A DNA stretch of 64,000 nucleotides, taken from contig CANTUZ010000014.1 of NCBI GenBank assembly GCA_947846985.1, forward strand, positions 10,771,837-10,835,836, given 5' to 3'. Origin of the DNA: Fratercula arctica. Lineage: Eukaryota > Chordata > Aves > Charadriiformes > Alcidae. This document shows, piece by piece, positions 20,222 to 31,000 of this stretch. Within the stretch, counting starts at the first letter, position 1; each line of letters opens with the position of its first letter. Both the position numbers and the translations under genes were made by a program. A model generated the notes under the pieces. The model saw nothing but the letters and a program-made list of their open reading frames with translations. It was not told the DNA's origin and did no database searches.

Positions 20222-22430
20222 GGTTGGGCCTGGATGCCCGGCTCCGGCCCGTGTCGATCCCGTGTCGTTCACGTGTCGGTCCCGTGTCATTCCCGTGTCA
20301 TTCCCGTGTTCATTAATCATTGATTGGGCCTCGATCCCGTCTCCGTCCCGTGTCATTCACATGTTGGTCACATGTCAGTCCCGTGTCATTCCCATGTTAA
20401 TTAATCATTGATTGTTCCTCGATCCCAGCTCCGTCCCATGTTAATCCCGTGTCATTCACATGTCGATCCCGTGTCAGTCACGTGTTGGTCACGTGTCAGT
20501 CCCGTGTTCATTAATCATTGATTGGGCCTCGATCCCGGCTCCGTCCCATGTTAATCCCGTGTCATTCACATGTCGATCCCGTGTTATTCACGTGTTGGTC
20601 ACATGTCATTCCCGTGTTAATTAATCATTGATTGGGCCTCGATCCCATCTCTGTCCCGTGTTAATCCCGTGTTGATCCTGTGTCATTCACATGTAATTCA
20701 CATGTCATTCCCATGTTAATTAATCATTGATTGGGCCTCGATCCCGTCTCCGTCCCGTGTCATTCACATGTCGATCCCGTGTCATTCACGTGTTGGTCAC
20801 GTGTCATTCCCGTGTTCATTAATCATTGATTGGGCCTGGATCCCGTCTCCATCCCGTGTTAATCCCGTGTCATTCACATGTAATTCACGTGTAATTCCCA
20901 TGTTAATTAATCATTGATTGGGCCTGGATCCCATCTCCGTCCCGTGTTAATCCCGTGTTGATCCCGTGTCATTCACGTGTTGGTCACGTTATTCCCATGT
21001 TAATTAATCATTGATTGGGCCTGGATCCCGTCTCCATCCCATGTTAATCCCATGTTGATCCCGTGTCAGTCACGTGTCATTCACATGTCAGTCCCATGTT
21101 AATTAACCATTGATTGGGCCTCGATCCCGTCTCCATCCCGTGTTAATCCCGTGTCGATCCCGTGTCATTCACATGTTGGTCACCTGTCATTCCCATGTTA
21201 ATTAACCACTGATTGGGCCTCGATCCCTTCTCTGTCCCGTGTTAATCCCATGTCGATCCCGAGTCATTCATGTGTTGGTCACATGTAGTCCCGTGTCATT
21301 CACATGTAATTCACGTGTTGGTCACGTGTCATTCCCGTGTTAATTAACCATTGATTGGGCCTGGATCCCGTCTCCGTCCCATGTTAATCCCATGTCGATC
21401 CCGTGTCATTCACATGTCGGTCACGTGTCATTCCCATGTTAATTAGCCACTGATTGGGCCTCGATCCTGTCTCCATCCCGTGTTAATCCCGTGTCATTCC
21501 CGTGTTGATTCCCATTGATTGGGCCTCGACCCTGTCTCAGTCTCATGTTAATCCCGTGTCATTCACATGTTGGTTACGTGTCAGTCCCGTGTTAATTAAC
21601 CATTGATTGGGCCTCGACCCCGTCTCCATCCCGTGTTAATCCCGTGTCATTCACGTGTTGATCAAGCCTCGATCCTGCATCAATCCCGTGTTAATCCCAT
21701 GTTAACCCCGTGCCATTCCCATGTTAATCCCGTGTCGATCCCGTGTCATTCACATGTTGATTCCCATTGATTGGGCCTCGATCCCCTCTCAGTCCCGTGT
21801 TAATCCCGTGTCGATCCCGTGTCATTCACGTGTTGGTCACATGTCAGTCCCGTGTCATTCCCATGTTAATTAGCCACTGATTGGGCCTTGATCCCGTCTC
21901 AGTCCCGTGTTAATCCCGTGTCGATCCCGTGTCATTCACGTGTTGGCCGCGTGTCTGTCCCGTGTCATTCACGTGTCAATCCCGTGTCGGCCCCGTGTCA
22001 CTCCCGTGTTAATTCACCTGTTGACTCGGCCTCCAGCCCGTGGCGGGTCCGTGTTCATCCCGTGTTCATCCCGTGTTCATCCCGTGCTAATACCACGTTA
22101 ATCCAATATCCATCCCGTGTCGTTTGCGTGTCACTCCCGTGTCCGTCCCGTGTCCATCCCGGGTTGATGCCGCGTCGACGTTGCCTTAATCCCGTGTCCG
22201 TCCCGTGTTGATCCGGGTCCATCCCGTGGCCATCCCATGATTATCCGTGTCCATCCCATGTTGGTGCCATGTCCATCCCATGTCCATCCCGTGTCCGTCC
22301 CATGTCCATCCCATGTCCATCCCATGTTGGTGCCATGTCCATCCCATGTCCTTCCCATGTCCATCCCGTGTCCATCCCATGTCCATCCCGTGTCCGTCCC
22401 GTGTCCTTCCCACCCCCCTAAAAGGGGACC
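20222..22430. repeat. ~115-130-bp tandem array downstream of PNP
   Basis: Repeated blocks contain TTAATTAATCATTGATTGGG, CTCGATCCCGTCTCC and many CCCGTGTCATTCACATG or CACGTGTTGGTCACGTGT units. It degrades to CCATCCCATGTCC units after 22200. No gene is recognised, and no AATAAA for PNP is evident. Confidence 0.88.
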
Positions 22431-22454
22431 CAGACCTTTGGGGACCAACCCCCC

Positions 22455-23610
22455 CCCCCCAATTAACCACGGGCATTAATTACCCCCTAATTACCCCCCT
22501 CTAATTACCCCCCTCTAATTACCCCCCTCTAATTACCCCCCTCTAATTACCCCCTAATTACCCCCTAATTACCCCCCTCTAATTACCCCCCTCTAATTAC
22601 CCCCCTCTAATCACCCCCCTTTAATTACCCCCTTTAATTACCCCCTCTAATTACCCCCTAATTATCCCCCTCTAATTACCCCCTAATTACCCCCCTCTAA
22701 TTACCCCCCTCTAATTACCCCCTAATCACCCCCCTCTAATTATCCCCCTCTAATTACCCCCTAATTACCCCCCTAATTATCCCCCTCTAATTACCCCCTA
22801 ATTACCCCCTCTAATTACCCCCTAATTACCCCCCTAATTACCCCCCTCTAATTACCCCCCTCTAATCACCCTCCTCTAATTACCCTCTAATCACCCCCCT
22901 CTAATCACCCCCCTCTAATTACCCCCCTCTAATCACCCCCCTCTAATCACCCCCCTCTAATTACCCCCCTCTAATTACCCCCCTCTAATCACCCCCCTCT
23001 AATCACCCCCCTCTAATTACCCCCCTCTAATTACCCCCCTCTAATTACCCCCCTCTAATCACCCCCTCTAATTACCCCCCTCTAATTATCCCCCTCTAAT
23101 TACCCCCTCTAATTACCCCCCTCTAATTACCCCCCTCTAATTACCCCCCTCTAATTACCCCCTCTAATCACCCCCCTCTAATTACCCCCCTCTAATTACC
23201 CCCCTCTAATCACCCCCTCTAATTACCCCCTCTAATTACCCCCTCTAATTACCCCCCTCTAATCACCCCCCTAATTACCCCCCTCTAATTACCCCCCTCT
23301 AATTATCCCCCTAATTACCCCCCTCTAATCACCCCCCTCTAATTACCCCCCTCTAATTACCCCCCTCTAATTACCCCCCTCTAATTACCCCCCTAATTAC
23401 CCCCCTAATTACCCCCCTCTAATCACCCCCCCTAATTATCCCCCTCTAATTACCCCCCTCTAATTACCCCCCTCTAATCACCCCCCTCTAATTACCCCCC
23501 TCTAATTACCCCCCTAATTACCCCCCTCTAATTACCCCCCTCTAATCACCCCCCTCTAATTACCCCCCTAATTACCCCCCTCTAATCACCCCCCTCTAAT
23601 CACCCCCCCC
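22455..23610. repeat. 13-bp TAATTACCCCCCTC array
   Basis: More than 80 copies of CTAATTACCCCCC with TAATCA and TTATCC variants. No open reading frame or RNA is recognised. Each unit holds the homeodomain core TAATTA. Confidence 0.95.
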
Positions 23611-23990
23611 CAATTAAAAGCCGCGCGGGCCCAAAGCCTTAATGAGCCGTTAATTAACTCCCCGGGGGCTAATTAGGTTGATTAACCCCCCCCTCATTAA
23701 TTATGCAGGATTCCTTCATTAATTAAGGCCGAACGGCGCCTTAATTGGGGGGGGAGGGGGGGGGGGGAGGGGCGGGAAGCCGCGCGGGGGTAATTAAGGT
23801 AATTAAGGCGATTAAAGCGTTAATTGGCGTCGTGACGTCATTGCGGGGGGGGGGGGAGGGGCGGGGAACCCCCGGCGCCCGCGAGCGGCCCCTCCCCCCC
23901 CCGGGGCGCTAATTATAGCCCCGCCCCTCCCCCACCCCCCGCCTCCCCCCGGGGGGGGGGGGGGGGGAACCGCGGCCCGGACCCACATCT
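23611..23990. other. AT/GC mixed spacer
   Basis: TTAATTA-rich segments (about 23630-23830) are embedded in G- and C-runs; TGACGTCA occurs at 23832-23839. No coding feature. Confidence 0.5.
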
Positions 23991-24770
23991 GTGGGGCTGG
24001 GACCCCCCTCTGGGGGGCTGGACCCACATCCATGGGGCAGGGGGGCCCCAGGCGTCCCGGGGAGCCACATCCATGGGGCTGGGACCCGCATCTATGGGGC
24101 TGGGACCCACATCTATGGGGCTGGGACCCACATCTATGGGTCTGGGACCCCCCTCTGTGGGGCTGGGACCCCCCTCTATGGGTCCGGGACTCTGATCTGT
24201 GGGGCTGGACCCCCCTCTATGGGTCTGGGACCCCCCTCTATGGGACTGGACCCCCCTCTATGGGTCTGGGACCCGCATCTATGGGGCTGGGACCCGCATC
24301 TATGGGGCTGGACCCATATCTATGGGGCAGAGGGGGCCCAGATGTCTGGGAGACACCCCTCTATGGGTCCGGGACCCCCCTCTATGGGTCCGGGACCCTG
24401 ATCTATGGGGCTGGACTCCCCTCTATGGGTCTGGGACCCCCATCTATGGGTCCGGGACCCCAATCTATGGGGCTGGACCCCCCTCTATGGGTCTGGGACC
24501 CCCCTCTATGGGGCTGGGACCCCCCTCTATGGGTCTGGGACCCCAATCTATGGGTCCGGGACCCCCCTCTATGGGTCCGGGACCCCAATCTATGGGGCTG
24601 GACTCCCCTCTATGGGTCTGGGACCCCCCTCTATGGGGCTGGGCCCCCTCTCTATGGGTCTGGGACCCCCCTCTATGGGTCCGGGACCCCAATCTATGGG
24701 GCTGGGACCCCCATCTATGGGGCAGGACCCAGATCTATGGGGCAGGGGGGGCCGCAGGCGCCCGGGATCC
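23990..24770. repeat. CTATGGGTCTGGGACCCC minisatellite
   Basis: About 20-25-bp units with CTCTATGGGTCTGGGACCC, the same family as 400-2150. It sits just upstream of the NDRG2 first exon. Confidence 0.9.
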
Positions 24771-24984
24771 CCCCGTGGCTCCGGGGGGGGGAGGGGGAGG
24801 GGGGAGGGGGGGGAGGGGCGTGGCCGCGGGGGGGGGGGGGAGGGGCCGGTTTTGGGTGGGGGAGGGGCAGTTTCGGGCAAAGGCGCGTGAAGGTGGCAGG
24901 TGGGGCCGCGCGCGGGACCCCCCCCTCCCCCCTCCCCCCCCCCCCCGGGATCTGTGGGGCGGGAGGGGGGGTGGGGAGGGGGAG

Positions 24985-25036
24985 GGGGGTCGTGACCTTT
25001 GACCCCTCTCCCCCCCCCCGCCCCGGTTCAAGGTCA
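24985..25036 (+). promoter_or_regulatory. Nuclear-receptor motifs at the NDRG2 start
   Basis: TGACCTTTGACCC at 24993-25005 is a DR1 element in reverse orientation (GGGTCA-A-AGGTCA), the class bound by PPAR/RXR and HNF4. TCAAGGTCA at 25028-25036, an ERR-type half-site, overlaps the ATG. Motif presence is seen; use is inference. Confidence 0.5.
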
Positions 25037-25074
25037 TGGAGCTGCGTGAGGCCGCCCCTCCCCCCGCCGGCAGG
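25036..25074 (+). CDS. NDRG2: NDRG2 exon 1 (proposed)
   Basis: ATG opens [13 protein letters not shown] and ends in phase 0 at donor GTGAGG, matching the phase-0 acceptor of exon 2. MELRE resembles MAELQE of mammalian NDRG2. A further small exon lost in the 4.5-kb repeat intron cannot be excluded. Confidence 0.55.
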
Positions 25075-28000
25075 GTGAGGGGGGTTTTGGGGGGAAACGG
25101 GGGGGTTTTGGGCAAAACGGGGGGGGTTGGGGGGGAATTCAGGGGGTTTCTGAGGAAAAAAGGGGCTTTTGGGGCAAAACTGGGGGGGGTTTGGGGGGGA
25201 AAAAGGGCGTTTTGGGGGGTTTTAGGGGGAAACGGGGGGGTTGGGGGGGAAAAAGGGGTTTTGGGGCAAAATTGAGGGATTTGGGGGGGGAAAGGGGCGT
25301 TTTGGGGGGAAAAAGGGGCGTTTTGGGGCAAAATTGGGGGGTTTGGGCAGAATTGGGGGGTTTGGGGGCAAAACTGGGGGGTTTTGGGGGAAAAAAGGGG
25401 CGTTTTGGGGGGTTTTAGGGGAAAAGGGGGGGTTTGGGGCAAAATTGGGGGATTTTGGGGGGAATTAAGGTTTTTTTTGGGGAAAAGGGGGGTTTTGGGG
25501 CAAAATTGGGGGGTTTTGGGGGGGAAAAGGGGCGTTTTTGGGGGAAAAAGGGGCGTTTTGGGGGGTTTTAGGGGGAAACGGGGGGGTTGGGGGGGAAAAA
25601 AGGGGGTTTTGGGGGCAAAATTGAGGGATTTTGGGGGGGGAAAGGGGGGTTTTGGGGGGTTTTAGGGGAAAAGGGGGGTTTTGAGGCAAAATTGGGGGAT
25701 TTTGGGGGGAATTAAGGGTTTTTTTGGGGAAAAGGGGGGTTTTGGGGCAAAATTGGGGGATTTGGGGGGAAAAGGGGCGTTTTGGGGGGTTTTAGGGGGA
25801 AATGGGGGGTTTTGGGGCAAAATTGGGGGGTTTTGGGGGGGAAAATGGGGGGGTTTGGGGGGAATTAAGGGTTTTTTGGGGGAAAAGGGGTTTTGGGGGG
25901 GAAAGGGGCGTTTTGGGGCAAAACTGTGGGATTTTGGGGGGAAACGGGGGGGTTTGGGGGCAAAATTGGGGGATTTTGGGGGGAATTAAGGGTTTTTTTG
26001 GGGAAAAGGGGGTTTTGGGGCAAAATTGGGGGATTTTGGGGGGGAAAAGGGGTTTTGGGGGGAAAAGGGGGGTTTTGGGGGGAAAATGGGCAAATTTGGG
26101 GCCAAAGGGGCAATTTTGGGGCGAAAAAAGGGAGATTTAGGGCCAAAAAAGGGCAATTTGGGGTTAAAAGCTGAAATTTCTGGGGGAAACGGGTGATTTG
26201 GGGGGAAAACGGGGGATTTAGGGCAAAAGAGGCAGTTTGGGGGCAGAAGGGGCGATTTTGGGGCAAAATGAGTGATTTGGGGGAGAAATGGGCAAATTCA
26301 GGGGCAAAACGGGCAATTTGGAATGAAATTGCATGTTTTTGGGAGGAAATGGGGAATTTGGGGGGAAAATGGGCAAATTTGGGTCAGAACAGGCAGTTTT
26401 GGGGTTAAAATTTGGGAAATGAGGGCAAAATGGGCAATTTTAGGTGAAAAAGGGTAATTTTGGGGGAAAATGGCACATTCTGGGACACAATCGGGCGATT
26501 TTGGGTCAGAAAGTTGAATTTTCGCTAAAAATGTGCAATTTGGGGGGAAAACGGGCAAATTTGGGTCAGAACGTGCACTTTGGGGGCTAAAGGGGGCAAT
26601 TTTGGGTGAAAATGAGTGATTTAGGGGTAAAATGGGCGATTTTGGGGCAAAGCCGCCCATTTTCGGACAAAAATGGGTATTTTTAGGTCAGAGGGGCCAA
26701 ATTTGGGGAGAAATGGGCAACTTTGGGGTCAAACAGGGCAATTTGGGGCCAAAAGACCCACTTTAGCCAGAAGTAGCTGTTTTTTAGCGTAAAAATGAGG
26801 GATTTGGGTTCAGAACGGAGCATTTTGGGGCTTAAAGGGGCAATTTTACAACAGAAAAGCCAAATTGGGGGAAAACGGGGCATTTTGGGGCAAAATCAGT
26901 CAATTTGGGGGCAAAAAGGGCAATTTGGGGTCCAAACTCTGAATTTTGGGCGTAAAATGGGCATTTTTAGGCGAGAAAACCCTTTTTTTTTTGTCAAAAT
27001 GGGCAATTTTGGGGCAAAATGAGGGATTTTTTCGGTTGAAAACGGGCATTTTTGAAGCCACAGGGACCATTTTGGGGCAAACTGGGCAATTTTGGGGGTC
27101 AAACCAGGCAATTTTGGGGCAAAAAGGGCTGATTTGGGGGGAAAATGGGCAATTTGGGGTCAAATGGCTGGTTTTGGGGGCAGAAGGGGCCCATTTTGGG
27201 GGGGAAATGGAGGATTTTGGGTCATTGGAGGAGGTTGGGGGGGTGGGGGGATTTTGAGGTGAAAACGGGCAATTTTGGGGCAAAAATCACCAACTTTGGC
27301 TGCGGAAGTTGGTTTTGGGGGGGCCGGGGGGGGATTTTTGGGCATTTGGGGGGTTTTGAGGGGGATTTGGGGGGGTTTTGGGGGCATTTGGGGGAGTTTT
27401 GGGGGATTTGGGGGATTTTGGGGTGTTTTGGGGGCATTTTGGGGGGATTTTTGGAGCATTTGGGGGGGTTTGGGGGGATTTTGGGGGCATTTTGGGGGTA
27501 TTTGGGGGTTTTTTGGGGGTGGTGGTGGTTTTGGGGGTATATTGGGGGTTTTGGGGTGTTTTGGGGGCATTTTGGGGGGTTTTGGGGGCATTTGGGGGGT
27601 TTGGGGGGGATTTTTGGGGCATTTGGGGGGGTTTGGTGTATTTTGGGGGGTCGTGGAGTTTTGGGGGGATTTGGGGTTTTTTGGGGGGGGTTGGTGGTTT
27701 TGAGGGGATTTTGGGGTTTGGGGGGGGATTTGGGGGCATTTTGGGGGGTTTTGGGGGCTTTTGGGGGGTTTTTTGGTGGTTTTGGGGGGTTTTGGGGGTT
27801 TTGGGGGGATTTTGGGGGGTTTTTGGGTCGTTTTGGGGGGATTTTGGGGGGTTTTGGGGGGGTTTGGGGTAGTTTTGGGGGGTTTGGGGGGTTTTGGGGG
27901 GGTTTTGGGTGGTTTTGGGGGGGTTTGGGGGGGTTTGGGGGGGTTTTTGGGTGGTTTTGGGGGGATTTTCGGGAGTTTTGGAGGGGTTTGGGGTAGTTTT

Positions 28001-31000
28001 GGAGGGGTTTTGGGGGAGTTTTTGGGGGGTTTTGGGGGGTTTGGGGTAGTTTTGGAGGGGTTTTGGGGGGGTTTGGGGGGGTTTTTGGGTCGTTTTGGGG
28101 GGTTTTTGGGGGGTTTTGGGGGTTTTGGGGGGGTTTGGGTGGTTTTGGGGGGGATTTTGGGGGGTTTTGGGGGTTTTGGGGGGGTTTTGGGGGGGTTTTG
28201 AGGGGGTTTTGAGGGGATTTGGGGGGGGTTGGGGGGTTTTTGGGGGGTTTTGGGGGTTTTGGGAGGTTTTTGGGTCCTTTTGGGGGGGGGTTGGGTGGCT
28301 TTTGGGGGGTTTTGGGGGGGTTTTTGGGTGGTTTTGGGGGGATTTGGGGGTTTGGGGGGGGATTTGGGGGCATTTTGGGGGGTTTTGGGGGCATTTGGGG
28401 GGTTTGGGGGGGATTTTTGGGGCGTTTGGGAGCATTTGGGGGGGTTGGGGGGTTCTGGGGGCATTTTGGGGGGCATTGGGGGTATTTTGGGGGGGTTTGG
28501 GGGAGTTTTGGGGGGATTTTGGGGCATTTGGGGAGGATTTTTGGAGCATTTGGGGGAGTTTGGGGGGGATTTTGGGGGCATTTGGGGGGGTTGGGGTATT
28601 TTGGAGGTGTTTTGGGGGAGTTTTGGGGGGGTTTGGGGCATTTTGGGGCATTTTGGGGGGGGTTGGTGGTTTTGGGGGGATATTGGGGGTTTTACGGGGG
28701 GGTTGGGGGGTTTTTGGGGGGATTTGGCGGGGTTTGGGGTAGTTTTGGAGGGGTTTTGGGGGTTTTTGGGGGGTTTTGGGGGGGTTTTGGGGGGGGTTTT
28801 GGGTCGTTTTGGGGGGATTTTGGGGGGTTTGGGGTAGTTTTGGGGGGGTTTGGGGGGTTTTGGGGGGATTTTGGGGGGGTTTTGGGGGGTTTTTGGGGGG
28901 TTTTGGGGGGTTTTGAGGGGATTTGGGGGGGTTTTGGGGGGTTTTGGGGGGGTTTTTGGGTCGTTTTGGGGGGTCTTGGGGGGTTTTGGGGGGGATTTTG
29001 GGGGATTTTGGGGGGGTTTTGGGGTTTTTGGGGGGTTTTTGGGGGGGTTTTGAGGGGATTTGGGGGGGGTTTGGGGGCTTTTGGGGGGTTTTGGGGGGTT
29101 TTGGGAGGTTTTTGGGTCCTTTTGGGGGGGGTTTGGGGGGGGTTTTTGGGTGGTTTTGGGGGGATTTTGGGGGGTTTTGGAGGGGTTTTGGGTCATTTTG
29201 GGGGGGTTTTGGGTGGCTTTTGGGGGTTTTGGGGGGTTTTGGGGGCATTTTTGGGTGATTTTGGGGGGGTTTGGGGTAGTTTTGGGGGGTTTTGGGGGGG
29301 TTTTTGGGTGGTTTTGGGGGTTTTTGGGGGGTTTTGGGGGGGTTTGGGTCGTTTTGGGGGGGTTTGGGGTGGCTTTTGGGGGTTTTGGGGGGTTTTGGGG
29401 GCGTTTTTGGGTGATTTTGGGGGGTTTTGGGAGGGTTTGGGGTAGTTTTGGAGGGGTTTTGGGGGGTTTTGGGGGTTTTGGGGGGTTTGGGGGGGTTTTT
29501 GGGTGGTTTTGGGGGGTTTTGGGGGGGTTTGGGGTGGTTTGGGGGGTTTTTGGGGGGTTTTGGGGGGGGGTTGGGGGGTTTTGGGGGGTTTTGGGGGGTG
29601 CCGACCCCCGTGTCCCCCCCCCGCAGGGGACGCTGTTGGAGACCCCCTTCGGCGCCGTCAGCGTCACCCTGGTGGGGACCCCCCGCCCCCCCCCGGCCGG
29701 CCCTGGTCACCTTCCCCGACGTGGGGCACACGCGTGAGTCACCCCCGCCGGGGGGCAGACCCACACATGGGGGTCCCAGACCCACACATGGGGGGGCCCA
29801 GACCCATAGATGGGGGTCCCGGACCCACACATTGGGGGGGGGGGGGGGGCCAGACCCACACATGGGGGTCCCAGACCCACACATGGGGGGGCCCAGACCC
29901 ATAGATGGGGGTCCCGGACCCACACATTGGGGGGGGGGGGGGGGGCCAGACCCACACATGGGGGTCCCAGCCCCATAGATGGGGGTCTCCCAGACACATA
30001 GGTCCCCCTCCCTGGATGCCTGGGTCCCCTCTGCCCCATAGATGTGGGTCCAGCCCCACAGATCTGGGTCGCAGCCCCATGGATGTGGGTCCCCCTGGAC
30101 ACCTGGGTCCCCTCTGCCCCATAGATGTGGGTCCAGCCCCATAGATCTGGGTCCAGCCCCATAGGTGGGGGTCCCTCCAGACACCTGGGTCCCGTTCCCA
30201 GTCCCCTGGGTCCCCTCTGCCCCATAGATGTGGGTCCAGCCCCATAGATGGGGGTTCCTGGGTCTGCTCTGCCCCATAGATGTGGGTCCAGCCCCATAGG
30301 TGGGGGTCCCTGGGTCTCCTCTGCCCCATAGATGTGGGTCCAGCCCCATAGGTGGGGGTCCCTGGGTCTCCTCTGCCCCGTAGTTGTGGGTCCAGCCCCA
30401 TAGATGGGGGTCCCTGGGTCTCCTCTGCCCCGTAGTTGTGGGTCCAGCCCCATAGATGGGGGTCCCTGGGTCTCCTCTGCCCCATAGATGTGGGTCCAGC
30501 CCCATAGGTGGGGGTCCCTGGGTCTCCTCTGCCCCATAGATGTGGGTCCAGCCCCATAAATGGGGATCCCTGGGTCTCCTCTGCCCCAGAGATGTGGGTC
30601 CAGCCCCATAGGTGGGGGGTCCCTGGATCTCCTCTGCCCCGTAGTTGTGGGTCCAGCCCCATAGATGGGGGTCCCTGGGTCTCCTCTGCCCCGTAGTTGT
30701 GGGTCCAGCCCCATAGGTGGGGGTCCCTGGGTCTCCTCTGCCCCATAGATGTGGGTCCAGCCCCATAGATGTGGGTCCCTCCAGACACCTGGGTCCCCTC
30801 CCATCACCTCCGTCCCCTTCCTGGACCCCTGGTCCCCTCTGCCCCATAGATGTGGATCCAGCCCCATAGATTGGGGTCCAGCCCCATAACTGAGGGGGTC
30901 CAGCCCCATAGATGTGGGTCCAGCCCCATAACTGTGGGTCCCACCGGCCGCCTGCCCCCCCGGTCCCCTGGGTCCCCCCCCATCCCGGATACTTGGGGTC

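Noticed and set aside
22455..23610. CRISPR array
   Set aside because: Units of 13 bp lack unique spacers, and the context is vertebrate DNA.
27300..29610. True telomere or interstitial telomeric repeat
   Set aside because: The vertebrate unit TTAGGG is absent; T/G run lengths are irregular.
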